Origin: Luscinia megarhynchos
Lineage: Eukaryota; Chordata; Aves; Passeriformes; Turdidae
Direction: 5' to 3'
Assembly (NCBI GenBank): GCA_034336665.1
Contig: JAPFBE010000003.1
Location: 14,796,360-14,860,359, forward strand
DNA: 64,000 nt
The notes under the pieces: model-generated
The model's database searches: none
Told to the model about the DNA's origin: nothing
The model's input: only the letters and a program-made list of their open reading frames with translations
Shown: one piece after another, positions 12,201-24,744 of the stretch
Numbering within the stretch: position 1 is the stretch's first letter
Layout of the letters: every line of letters begins with the position of its first letter
Made by a program: the position numbers and the translations under genes

Positions 12201-15200
12201 AACCAGCTAACAAAGATTTGGAAAGATACTACAGCTGGAAGCTGAGAATCCAGTCACTCAGGCAAAAATACCAGATCCATATTATTCTAACCTTTACTCC
12301 AGTTGGGGAAGCTTTTTATAGCCTAACTATTAAATGACTCTGTAACCATTTGTCATTAAATATGCAATTTTTAAATATTTTCTTCACTTTAGGTTAATAT
12401 TATCAAACCCTGATGAAGCAATATCCACAGGACTTTGATAAAACACAAAACCCCCTTAGAAAATGAAGTGTTTGAAGATGCCATTAGACCAGTTCAATCA
12501 CAAGAAAACATAGCAATGTTTATTGTTACAGCAACAGTCCTTGCTCATGTCCTGTAACTTCACCTACATAAGTGGTTTTACCATCTTTCAGGCTATGGGT
12601 CAAGCCTTTGAGTAAGATAAAGTGGCAAAGTTTTGCTGAAATCACTGTTATTTCATGCAAGATCATGGGAAGATGAGTACAATTATAAGACAGCTAATAA
12701 ATAGAGTTTCAAGTGCACATTTCTTTTAAGTGTTTATATAATCATACTTTGAATAAAAACACTTTCTCAAATAAAAAAACCATTAAATATGTATGATGCT
12801 AATTCAGTATAAATTGTCAGTAGGGTATTTCCATGTATTTTCATTTTCAGTAGTGCTGAGTCAAGGCTAAAGCCCCAAATCTGAAGAAGTTTTGACTCAG
12901 ACCTGAATACTGAATTACATTTATAGAACATGAATTAAATGGTCATGGGCTAGGAGCCAGACTTGCAGGAGTTTCAGCTGCAAAGCGGAGGCTAATAGGA
13001 GTTATCAGCTATAATATGTGTCATTAATAGTGCAGGAGCTATTTTGAGCAATACAAGCTGACACAGAGCCAGATCTGCCCTTGTCTCATACTGCTGTTCC
13101 AAATACCTGCTGCCCCCACGGTATCCTATAAAAATAGTTTGGAAATCTCTGCTTAAAACCACTTAGGTGTATTTGTTACAAGCAGACTGGGTGTGGTAAC
13201 TAAATGCTCTCTTCCTTCATGGACAAGCAAGCCTAGTAGAGGAGTGATCATCAATCAGGGGTACCCCACCTGCACTGGAATGCTCCCGATGCTCAGAGCC
13301 TCGACAGGCCACTAAAACAAATGAGGATAGCTGAAGCTCCCCACAGGACACTTCCATGCCCCACAGGTTTCCTTCTGCAGGAGAGGTCATCAGGGAACTC
13401 CATCTGATGATTTTCCTTCTGACTTGCACCAGCAGAGCAGTTCAAATCAGCCATAAAGTGGCATTTGGCACCAGATCCAATCAGTCAGCCCTTTGACAGA
13501 GTTCAGATCTGAACCCCAGTTACATTACCCAGGCTCATTTCTACCTTTAAAATCATGTTCTAGTTAAATGAGCCCTTTCTACAAACTTTAGAAGGGAAGT
13601 GTAATTTAGAAGAGTGGAAAGTATTATTTTAAGGTTGATTAATTGAGTAGGCACCATGCTGAACACCACTTCCAGAGGCAAGGGATGCACTGTGTTACCA
13701 AATGATTATTTAATGACTCATAATCCCTGTGCATGAGATGACACTCCTGAGGAATTAGTTTTAAATGGGGTAGTGGTGTCTACTCAAGATGTGGAGCTAG
13801 ATGTCAAATCACTGTAATAGCTACATTTTTGCATCAGCCAACATCAAATTTCAGCACCTTGTGGCTGGAATCACTAATGCTTATATTATCCACTGCTGGA
13901 ATGATTCATGACTCCAGAGTAAGAAAAATGATTTACAAAAAGCTTTTGGTGCCAAATGGTATACTTCAATATCTTAAACTTTGAACCAAAATATTTATAT
14001 TCCTGCTTTTGAATATCCAATTCAATTTAGCACTTGCCAATTGGGTTGGCAAGCTGCCCTCCTGTAATTGTTATCCAGCCGCTACCTACATGCAAAACAC
14101 ATGCAGCATCTCACAGCAGAATATTGTTCACAGATTTAGGAAAAACATGAACAAATGGAAGAGATCCAGAGACAGCAAATTTTCTATGTCTGATTTGCAG
14201 GATACATCATTTCATCTGCCTTTTTTTTGTAAAAGACCACATTTATAGAAAAAAATTACAAAACATTAATAGAAGTGTTTCTTCTAAGAGAAGCAGCTAT
14301 TGAATTAATTTCTTAGTATTTAATAAATAAGAATTGTGGGATATTAATAATGGCTCCATGTGGTTTTTATAAAATACAGTGCATTTTCCTGATTTAGAAA
14401 TGTACTTGAGAATAAATGAATGGATGTTCTGGGTCAGATCAAAAATCCAGCTAGACCCAGCAACATCTTTCTGACATGCTGAGTTCTCAACAAATGTGTT
14501 CAACTGAACTTAACCACGGGTTTAAAGTAAACACTGCTAAACAGAGAGGGTGAGAAACTGAATTAGAGCCTGCTTTTGAGATTTTAAATATGCAGGCTAT
14601 CATTGCCATGGAAAGACAAAATAATCATGAATTAATATAGAGAAGTTTCAGTATCTGCCCTGTGTAGGTTTAGTAATCTTGATCTGAAGTGGCAGTCAGT
14701 GGACAAAGGAAAGAGCCTCAAAACCACATTCATTGGTCTCCTAATTTCATCCCTGAGTTTCTTTAAGTAAAATATTGTACATCCCTCCTTCATGTGGAAC
14801 GTTGCCATGGCATGGGGCTTTCACCTTTTAAACTGGATTTATCATTTGCACTGTAAATGTTAACGGCTTTGCTATTGCATTATCATTCATACAGGCAGGT
14901 GGAGAGCTGCCCAAAGCCATAAACAATCCAAATGGGAGCTCCATGAGCACTGGTGAGCTCTGTCTTACTCCTAAAGGGTGGAGAGCAGTAGCTCTCAGGG
15001 CTTCCACCCTAGTATTTGGGTCAAACATGGAAGTGTGCCACATCTGAGCACCTAGAGAAGTAGCAGGATCTTTCAAAATTCTGAGCTGCCTTAATTCCTG
15101 CTGGCTTTACTGCAGAAATTGCTTGAAACAGAACTTATAAGACATGACACCACAGGCACATGTTGCAGTATGTTCAGATAACTGGAGGAGATCAGACAGC

Positions 15201-16711
15201 TCTTTTACAGCTGCTAATTAAAGAGGTCATTCTGGATAAATGTGTGATGTGTTCATCACTCAGCATTTAATGAACTATGTGAGAGGTAGATGTTAAGCAG
15301 TTTGTAACAAGCTGCTTTAAAGAAGTTCAGATTAAAGAATCAAATATAAAGGAGGTATTTAGGCAAAATGATGTGCAGTGTCTTCACTCATTCTTTCAGG
15401 ATATCAAATCCAGGAGGAGTGCATCATGAAGAAACAAACTGGACATCTAAGTTTATTCCAGTAAGTGGGGAAAAAGAGCTAAAAATTAAAATTAAATCAT
15501 GATTCAGATACAAATGCAAACAGGAATTCTATAAAAATCTGTCCATCTCTTGGTAGAGGACAGATGTTTGTATGCAGATATGACATGCCTATGTGAGAGT
15601 CTGATGATAGCTGAAAACAATCTTGTAAGCTGAAGTGCTGTAGATGCCAATTTCAGGAGAATTCCAAAAGTGATGGGGACTCTCTTCCTGCTGGGTAGTG
15701 ACCTACTGGTTGAACCTCTCACTTGGTATACATGAGACAGAGGTCCAGTTGGTCTTTGCTTAAGGACATTCAAATGCACAGCTTCTGTAGGGTAAATCCA
15801 GACAGAAACTAACTTTGAAAGCTTCTTCGAAGATGTGCAAGACTCATCAAACCAGGAGACCAAGAGAGTGCCCAGCTCCTGAGCTGAGTGTATCATGAGC
15901 AGCAAGGACCATAATCCACACCTCCCACTCACTCCCTGGGTGGTCATGCTCTGAAATCAGCAGGCCTAAATTCCAACTTAATTGTTCAGAAATGCTTTTT
16001 TTTTAATCTCACCCTATGTTCCCATATATCCAGCCAGAATTCAGAAGTATGAATGGTGCTGTTTGGGAAAGTAGGGATTAAAAAAATGAAAGAAAAGCAG
16101 AAGGACTCCATTAAGCAGTATCTAACCTGCTTTTAGTGGTTTTGCCATACAAATGTGTTAGAAGAAAATACCAATCCTCAGGATACCGAAACCATTTCTT
16201 AGTCAATCTACCGTATGTTACATCTCAATTCTTCAGTGCAGTTCAGTCTTGCAAAGACAAGAAAGAGGATCACCTTTTTCTTGGTAAATGTTAGTCAGTT
16301 GGAGTCTGTATCCCAGTCATTCATATCAGGCACAGCTCTCTATCCCATTGAATTAGAAAGAGAGAACCTACCACTTTACCATTAGAGAAAGAATCCAGTT
16401 GGCATCATTATTCCAAATATCCAGTATGCATTTTGTTGCTTCCTAACTGCTCAAAGAAAGGATTCTCAGAATAAAAGCTTGGCTGACCAACAATCAGGTT
16501 TCACAGCTGACATCTGAGCATTAACCAAATGCCTTAAAAGCAAAGTACCACAAATGTAGCCCTTCTTTTAATCCTTCAATTATTTGTATTGTGGAAGATG
16601 GGCCTCATAATAATAAGTTTCTCTTTGTTGGTAAACTTGCATGTACTTTTAGGATGTTGACATAAACATTAATTTAACTGGAAGGAGCTAAAGGGAAAAA
16701 CTAGACTGAAG
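9266..16711. other. Non-coding stretch, no gene recognised
   Basis: More than 7 kb without a recent repeat or a convincing exon. A-runs occur near 11688-11700. 13630-13750 and 14560-14640 have many homeodomain-like TAAT cores and could be conserved non-coding sequence, but conservation cannot be judged from one genome. The longest reading frame here is listed separately (15504-15947). Confidence 0.55.
15504..15947 (-). other. 147-codon open frame of unknown status
   Basis: This is the longest minus-strand frame in the window that is not explained by a repeat. It starts with ATG at 15947 and stops at 15504-15506. The predicted product would be basic, rich in Ser and Leu, with no signal peptide, membrane segment, cysteine pattern or motif that I recognise. 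There is no nearby promoter-like CpG cluster. Chance is a sufficient explanation, because a 440-bp stop-free run is expected now and then in 64 kb read in six frames. It is recorded only because it could be a lineage-specific or decayed gene. Confidence 0.12.
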
Positions 16712-16769
16712 AAATAATAATAATAGTAATAATAATAATAATAGTGCTGTAATAACAACAACAACAACA
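16712..16769 (+). repeat. Compound microsatellite (AAT)n then (AAC)n
   Basis: AAT/ATA triplets run from about 16712 to 16744 with single G interruptions. After a six-base break, AAC triplets run from about 16751 to 16769. Confidence 0.9.
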
Positions 16770-19700
16770 GAAATTTACAACGGGATTGTGCATAGTGTTT
16801 TCCATCCATAAATCACAAAGGCATTAGATATTATTAAAGCCATTTTAGAGATGAAACAAAGAAGAGAGATGACTTGCCTGAGGTGACCAAACAAGTTACA
16901 GCGTTCAGTCACTTTTACTGACATCTTACACCAGCATCTGTGATCTGTGCCTTGCATAGCAGCATGTGAGTCACTAAATACTCTCTATTCAGTCTCTAAA
17001 CATTCCACAGGCATGGTCCTGGAAAGAAGGAACAGGTACCCAAAGAAAGGGTGTCTGTGTGAAAGAAAATGGAGACAGAAAATAAACAGGGATATTTTTC
17101 ATTCAGCAGCAGGAACTACAACATGGAGGAAGAGAAGAACACCTGAGAATCTAAGCATGAATTTTCCAGGATTAAAAAACAGGAAAAAGGAGAAAAAAAA
17201 GCTAGAAAAGTATATAAGCCCCCACATATTTCAGAAGTGGAAAGAGAAAGACAAAGAGCAACAGTGGGAGAGATGACAGAACTTTGTGAGAAAAAGCAGG
17301 ACCATTAACTCAAGCAGGAGCAGAGTCATTCACAGGCACAAAGATGAAAGGAAAACTGATGGAAAATCTCTGTCAGCTGCAGATTCAGGAGATCACCTGG
17401 GAGCCATCCCAGAGCTGTTCTAACACACCGACAAGCCCCGTCCAGCTCAGCAGTGCCTGGTTTGCTCTGACATTTGTCACTGGGGAGCAAATCCCAGTGG
17501 AATTCCCAGCCCAAAGATGGCTGGGAGGACTTCTCAGAAGGTAGGTGGTGCTGAGAAAAGATTCCTTCGTGGGGAAATGAAAATATTCTGCTTATATTTT
17601 ACTTGCCAGTTAACAGGCTGAGAAAGTAAGTGGCATATGGCACACAGACCTGGGAGTGCACCTCTTAAGCTGACAAAGGATTCAAATACTATAGACAAGG
17701 TTAAAATCTCTCCCAAGAAGGAGGAAGTAGTAATTTCCAAGGAGGATGCTTGTGGATGAGTAGAATGAAATTAATTTCCCTAGGTTGACTTGTCTTTTGA
17801 GTGACAAACAGATAAAAAGTTTCACCTGTGAATGTCTGGCAGAGGTCAGCAACTGCAGCAACACATATTATTCTAATTAAAATAGCAGTACATTGTTCAA
17901 GTATCAGTGACTCCAAAATGGCTGAAGTTTTAAAAGCTAAAACTTTCCCATACTTGTGCATTTCCAACAGAAAAATTTTCCAGGCTTCTTCAGAATAGTA
18001 AATAAACCAACCTGAACTATAGGTAACAGTAAAATACTATTTGGTAAATACCAAGCATGACATTTTTGTGAAGTGTCAGTGGTATTTGTGTGGCTCTAAG
18101 AGCATGGAAGAGCATAAAATCACTGACAGAAATTTGCACAGTGATTTTGTCAAATGCCTTCATAACAAAATACTAGGCACATGCATGCACTTCACACAGT
18201 GAGACACTTCTAATGCTCCCTTTTTGTTTCTATGCACTTTTACTCATTACATTTTTTTCTTAAATAACATGAAAATTCAATGTCAAAGTTTTCCGAAGTT
18301 AAAGAGTGAGAGTGTTCTAAATATTCAAAAGTTAGAGCATCTGACTCATCCCCATAAGCATATGTGCACATGAGTCCAAAAAACTCAAAAGCCTCTTAGA
18401 AGGTTTCATTTTACATCTAATGAATCACTGGGAGTTTACATGAATGTGATTCTGAAGCTGAGATCTGCTAAAAATGCAGAATTTCACTGCTCCCATAGAA
18501 GTCAATGAAAGTTTTATCAGTAATAAATAATAATATATACTACATGTTAAAGCATGGGAAAAAATTATGGTTGGAAGTACCTGCCAGATACTTTCATGAA
18601 ACTGTCAATCACAAAGGAATGATAATCCAAGTACTTCTTGGAACAGACAAAATGAAAGGTCATAAATAATTCATCCTTAACATCCTACATACTATTTTGA
18701 GTACTTGAGACAGCATTTCACCATAAATGTATACCAGGACATGAACTAAATGTTTTTCAAGCCTAATATAAAAAAAATTAAATAGAACTGTCCTTATTGC
18801 AATTTGGGCCATTCTATTTATAATAATTCCTGTCTGTGAAGAAGCTCAAAATGACACTCTTGTCTGATTTTGGATCAGTCTGGAAAAATCTTTTCTTCGT
18901 GGTAATCACCTTCTTTCAAAGTTGGATCTGTTCCAGAAATTTCCCCATAGACAAACCAGGGAGCCTGTGTTCATCCCAAAAGTGAGGATCCAGACACCAT
19001 CCCCAAGCACTGCCAGCATTCTAAAGGCAACTTCTGCTTTTCATTCAGTTCTGTTCATTCAGTAAATTACTTAGGACAGAGGTCCCTATTTCACATATAA
19101 GCAGAGGATTTATCTTGTTTTCAGTCTTACAGGGAGGTCTGATCCACACTCTGATTTTAATTTGGCTCAAAATGTGTTTTGAAATTTCCTGAAGTCACTT
19201 ATGGCAGAGGCACAACTGGAAACACAAATTCCTATCTCAACAGATGGATTGGTATAGAAGTGATCTCTGTAGTCTTGTGATGTTGACTGTCAAATCAACA
19301 GATCAAGAACATCTGTTACTGCCTGCTCTGTGAATACCTCGGATTGAAAGGAGGTACTTCAGGAGGATTTGTCTCTAATTTGCTTAACTAAGAAGAGATT
19401 TTTCCAGATTGGTTGATACTCATCAAATGCCTTGCCATGGGCAGTAAGTTTTCCCTTAGGGTCTCTCCTGCCAGATCACATGGGAGATCTGAATACTTGA
19501 CACACAAATCTGCTGTGGGCTGCTTACATTCTGTGCATACTTAGTCTGAGGATTCATTGCTATCTGTCATTATTTTTCAACCATTAGCTTATATAGTGCC
19601 ACCATTTTTCAAGGAAATATTAGCATAATAAAATATATTACTTCATTGAGGATAATTGTCCTCTATCTATTAGCTCATTCTTCAATTTGTTCCAGAATTG

Positions 19701-19919
19701 TTTCTTCAGGTTGTTTTGCTGTAATGCTCACTAGCATCAATCAAACAGCAGTCGACTGCAAAACTTCTCACAGCCCCTGAAATGATTTAGAACCACTCAC
19801 ACTCACAGTAGCATCATTTACATGTGTTACTCTGTCATCCTTTTCTTGTCATCCTCACCACTCACAGCTTCTGCTAATTAGAATGCAAGACTGTTATTTC
19901 TTTATGTGCCTGTACCTCA
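16770..19919. other. Non-coding stretch, nothing recognised
   Basis: No exon or named repeat seen. The 16947-17276 plus-strand frame (109 codons, Lys/Arg/Glu-rich) is driven by A-rich sequence and has no family resemblance. Confidence 0.5.
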
Positions 19920-20120
19920 CCCAGCATCACAAGGTATAAAACTTCATGGTGCTTTGCAACACAAGTAGATTGTTGACAAGGTAAGCCAGTGTTGAAAATA
20001 AACCTGCCCTATATATATATTTATAAACACCGGTCATTTAGTGTCAGTGCACTCTAATCCATCCCAAGGGATCTACTATAAGAACCTCAGTTACCTTCGC
20101 CTTCTGGGAGGATTACTCTG
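19920..20120 (+). mobile_element. 3' part of an avian ERV LTR (probable)
   Basis: The segment 20025-20116 aligns by eye with 60432-60527: both have an AAACACC-like start, a 'cactctaatc' block, a 'ccaagggatc' block, an AAGAACC block and a C/T-rich 'accttcg' end followed by a G-rich run. This layout matches the 3' end of common songbird ERV LTRs as I know them. A polyadenylation-like AATAAA lies at about 19997-20002. The 5' limit is not clear. No gag, pol or env sequence is seen next to it, so this is a decayed remnant. Confidence 0.5.
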
Positions 20121-20319
20121 AAAAGTGCTGAGCAGGTTTTTCCACAGAGATAACAGCCAGAGCTCTGGACAAAGGAGGACTGATCTGCAGTCAAAGCCAG
20201 AATCTTTGGCTGAACATCATGGCAACCCAGGATATGTCTGATCTAGACTGCTCCCCACTGCTATAATCTTTCTCTTTTCCGTATGACCTGGACACATCAG
20301 ACCTGTTTAAAGGTTTTGT

Positions 20320-20670
20320 GACGTAACCCAGGCCTGTTGTAAGATTTTCTCCATGAGAAAGTCAATTGATTCTTGGAGAAGGTAAATGGGGAGAAAAACT
20401 TTAACCCTCTCTGGGTTAATGACCAGTTAGTTATTGAAGCTCCTGAGAACTGTTGTTTCTCCCATGCACTGCCCAGAGTAAATGAAACTATCTTCCCCTA
20501 AACCCATCAAATAGGCTGGGGCATTACAGGATCCCTTGGATATGAGGAGTGATTGGTATGGTCCAAAGCTTTTGGGTTTTCTGGCATGACCTGGATCTGT
20601 TGCAAGATTTTCTCTGGGAGAAGTCAAGTCAGCCCTCAGAGAGAGTACTTTTCCAGCTGAAATGGTCATC
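20320..20670 (+). repeat. LTR-like sequence with an internal duplicated module
   Basis: Two similar modules about 257 bp apart share the layout 'tgttgYaagattttctc' followed by a GAGAAGTCAA-like block and a purine-rich tail: 20334-20395 and 20591-20650. The first is preceded at 20282-20291 by 'tatgacctgg' and the second at 20584-20592 by 'catgacctg', so the similarity extends upstream. The arrangement would suit the 5' ends of two related LTR copies lying downstream of the LTR 3' end at 20025-20116. The family and insertion order are uncertain. Confidence 0.4.
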
Positions 20671-22679
20671 CCAGGATAGTGTACAGATGGACTTGAACAA
20701 GTGTAACATGGTATGAACTGGTTTCTTGAACAGATAAATTGGATGGCACCTACATTGTAGTTCTAGAAGAAACACAAACTAAAACTACCTTTTCCCCCAA
20801 ATGTCTCTGCAAAAGAATACTTTGGTGTTAAGCAAGAAATCTACAATGACTGGAAATACACAAGATATTTACACCAGCCTCTAAAGAAAGACAAAATGCT
20901 TTTCCTTTGTTTAATTAAAAAAACACATCAAGTAAAACTAAAGTTTCCAAATAACTCCACGTTAATTCAAATCACTGGAAATCAGTTCCAGGCCAAAAAA
21001 GTGAGAGAAATAGCACCTAAATCTCAGATGATATTGCAGGCTTAGGCACAGAAGTAGAACAAGTCATCTTTTTTTTCCAGGAAGTGTGATCTTCAACTGT
21101 TTTAGGAACTAAGGACTATGACTAAGCCCATGAAGCTCACATCCAGCCTCTTCATCACTATTTTGCTTGTAAATAATTTTTCATCAAACAAAATTAAATC
21201 TTTCTGCACATAATCAATTTACTTAACTTCATTAGCGTTGCTTGTCTAATAATTTATAATAAAGTAAGTAACAAGGCATTGAGGAATGTGCAGATAGTAA
21301 ATTAAAGATGCAAACCATTGTAGGCCATCTGACTGCTAAATGAAGGTATTCTCATCACTGGAACATATAAATGTACATGCAGATAAAGGATGTTCTAGTT
21401 TTCTCTCTTACCCATGGAATGTATATAAATTCTTTGACTGTTTCCTTTCTATCATTCTAATAACTTTCCTGTACATCTCACATTATACTATTTGTTTTAT
21501 ACTATTGAGAAATATCCCATTGTAGATTATCTGTTTGAATAAGCTTCCTTTGTAACTACAGATTTCCCAATTTTAGTTGACAAGCATCAACACCCATTAA
21601 AGGAGACAAAGCAAAAGTGCTTCCTTCATGGATATTCCAATTCAACCATTCATGACTAAATCCTTAAATTTGATTACAATTTAAAAGAAAATATGTATGC
21701 ATTTTAATCCTGTTTTCCCCACTTTTGTTATATTTCTTTTTTTTGATTGTTTTTGGGATGAGTGATAAGTGAAATCGTGGATGTCCTCAATTAACTAGGA
21801 ATTTTGCTAATGATGTAGTGGATCCAACACAGTATCCTTTCATAACCGTGGATAGCATCAAAAGTGTTATAAGCAAAATGAACAAATTTAATTTTATACT
21901 GGATTGTATTAAAACAATTTTTCTTTATTTTATATTTTAGCATTTAATGGATATGAATGCCTAGTTGTTTTCTTATAGCTAAAAATTATCTGCATTTGCT
22001 GTGCTAGTAATAGCACCTATTTTTTTAGACCCTGTTGACAAAAAACAGAACAGAGTCAGTTTTTAAAGTCAGAGAATTAAAAACCAATTCTCTTTCAAGA
22101 CAGAAAGAGAGATAAAGAGAAAAGGGGTGGCATCACAACAGGGAAATGGGAAGAAGGCCTCATTCACATAAGCTGCCATATGAACAGAACAGAATAAAAC
22201 TGTGGAGGCAATTTCTCTTAAAATGAAAGCTTAGTAGAATGTAACTATCTTAAGAAATTAAGATATACCATGGTTGCTTTTATGCAGACACAGGAAAGCA
22301 TCTGGCTTCTTCCTAGAAATGCAGGCAGCCTTCAGAAGCTCCTTCAGACATATGGGCTTTGCATATGCTGTGTAATGCCTCCCAAAGTACCTTGGTGGCT
22401 GACCCTTTTATTTCCTCTGCTGTGCCCCGCCCCAGAAGTCACCCAAGTATGTCCAAGAGCAGTAGAAGGAGCTTCAGAATCATTATAGATTTTTCTTGGC
22501 CCCTCTAGCAACCCTTGTACTCTGCACCTGAGCCTCCTGCTCCTTGAGCAGCCACAGTTTACCACCTTGTTCCTCAAGCACAGGTGGTGGGTCACAGTCG
22601 TGCCTCTGCTTTGCCCTGCTGAGTAACACAGCTTGTCTCTTGAGAAACCTCATGCAGGAATACAGCTCCTTCATTAGCA
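20671..22679. other. Non-coding stretch, nothing firmly recognised
   Basis: AT-rich DNA. 21160-21290 is dense in TAAT and ATTA cores. 22260-22679, just before the antisense CR1, is GC-richer and may be an unrecognised repeat. Confidence 0.5.
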
Positions 22680-23660
22680 GAATGTTAAGGCTGGAAGGGA
22701 CCTTAAGGGTCATCTCATCCCAGCCCCCTGTAATGGGCAGGGACCCCTCTCACTACAGCAGGCTGCTCAAGGCCTTATACAACATGGCCTGGAAACCCTG
22801 CCAGGTTTGGGGCATCCATAACATCCCTGGGCAACCTGTTCCAGTATCTCACCATCCTCACAGAAAAGAATTTCTTCCTAATACTTAACCTAAATTTCCT
22901 TCTTCCAGTTCATGCTTCACTCCCTGTCCCATCACTACAGTTCTTAATGAAGGATCCCCCTCCAGCTTCCTTGTCAGCCCCCTTCAGATACTGAAAGGTT
23001 GCTATGGGATCTCCACTTAACCTTCTCTTCTCCAGGCTGATCAGCGCCAAATTTCTAAGCCTGTCTTCATAGGAAATGTGTTCCACTTCCCTTATCGACT
23101 TTGTGGCCCTCCTTTGGACTTCCTCCAGCAATTCCATGTCCTTATGTTGGGGGCACCTGAACTGGTTATAATGCCCCAGGTGGGGTCTCACAAGAGCAGA
23201 GTAGAGAGGAAAAATCACCTTCTTCACCTTGCTGCCCACATTCCTTTTGATGTACCCCAGGATTTGTTTGCTCTACCCCAGGATTTGTTTGCTCTCTGGG
23301 CTGAGAGTGCACACTGCTGGTTCATGTTGAGCTTTTCATCAACCATCACCCGAGTCTTTCTCTGCAAGGCTGCTCTCAGTCAGCCCTTAGGTGTACCTGG
23401 GATTGCTGCAACCCAGGTGTACGACCTTGCAATTCACTTCATTGAACATCATGAGGTTTGCATGGCCCATCTTTCAAGCATGCCCAGGTGCCTCTGGATG
23501 GCATCTCTTCACTCCAGAGTGTCGGCTGCACCACATAGCTTGGTGTCATCAGTGAATTTGCTGAGCTTGCACTCAATCCCACTGTCCATGTCACCAACAA
23601 AAACAGTATCAGCCCCAGTGAGACCCCTAAGGGACACCACTCATCACTGGCTCTAGCACA
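22680..23660 (-). mobile_element. CR1 LINE copy, antisense, 5' truncated
   Basis: Read on the minus strand, this is about 980 bp of the 3' half of CR1. The 3' end near 22680 keeps the typical 'ggctggaagggacctt' block but the terminal octamer repeats are missing or eroded. At 22910-23239 a 109-codon minus-strand piece of ORF2 survives, containing PLYSALVRPHLG, then a QRRATKSIREVEHISYEDRL-like segment and SLEKRRLSGD, the well-known C-terminal block of avian CR1 ORF2. The RT catalytic motif is readable at 23545-23556 as F-T-D-D, with both Asp residues intact, but in a different frame from the C-terminal block. The copy is frameshifted and inactive, though less decayed than the other CR1 copies in the window. 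Confidence 0.92.
23253..23294. repeat. Perfect 21-bp tandem duplication inside CR1
   Basis: The 21 bases at 23253-23273 are repeated exactly at 23274-23294. The length is seven codons, so the ORF2 frame is kept across the duplication. Identity of the two copies implies a recent replication slip, or one shared by a CR1 subfamily. Confidence 0.95.
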
Positions 23661-24744
23661 CATCTACTGAAGATCATCCTGGAATCTGAAACATGAAATC
23701 ATGCACCATCCCCACACAGATCCATGAAAGCCCTATTGCAGAATCATAATTTTGGAAATGTCAATCTCAACAGCTATACTAGGGCAAAAAAGAGCAGAAG
23801 ACCAAGAGAAGAACCATGAGAGTCAAGGCAAGGACAGAAAAACTAAATACTTGCAGCAGGAACAAACACCTCAGGTACTTCTTTTGACAGATATATGATG
23901 TGAAGGGTTATTGATGCAGAACACTGCTTTGACTCCCTAGAGTCCCTAAAGATTAAGAGGCTAAAAGCATCGTGCAAATGAGAAATGTCTTTGTCGAGGA
24001 AGCAGACATCCTTCTTTAGCTAGGTAAAACTGAGCTGATTTGGTGATCAAAGGGAAGCAGTTCAATACTTGCTGACATACTTTTAAAAGATGCAGTTTAC
24101 ATAACACACAGTTATACCTGAGACACTGTGCAGGTATAACCCCTGGGTGCACTGAAAAAGCAAAGAGTTCCAATACCTTCTCTGCATTTGTGTTTGTCTT
24201 AATATACTTAGGAAGCATTCAAAATTTTCTCCTGCAGCTGAAAACGTTCTGTAAAAAGGCCACATCTTTTGTCTATTTTTAAGATCATTTCTAGCCAGCC
24301 AAAATTCTCAGAAAGGAAGTATCCTTAAATTTCAGGTTTGCAACAACCTCTGACTCAGTCTCCTAACACATCTACAATATGGATAAGAAAGCATTACTAG
24401 CTTTTTTTGTGCAGCTGATTTCTGTTCTATATTCTATCTTAAACATACAACTTGTTCTGAACATTCTGCTAACAAACATTTCCTTTACAACACAGCTCTT
24501 CCAGGTAGATCTTTCCTTTCTGATTTCTGAATAGCTCTTCTTTGATGGCAACCTTAGCCTTATTCAATATAGAAGCATTTCTTGTTAGTTGGTTTGGTTG
24601 GTTGATTTTCATTATTTTCTACTCCAGAAAATGGAGGCAAAAAAATGTCTTGCCATTTGAGATCTATTTCCTTTGACTCCCAGTTTGTACACAAACCTTC
24701 AAAAACTATTTTGGTTTTTAATAGTGTCTTGGTTACCATAACCC
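23661..24744. other. Non-coding stretch between CR1 copies
   Basis: Nothing recognised. The sequence separates the antisense CR1 from the sense CR1. Confidence 0.5.

Noticed and set aside
22910..23239. A host gene of 109 codons on the minus strand
   Set aside because: The protein matches the C-terminal block of CR1 ORF2 and sits within a longer antisense CR1 copy.
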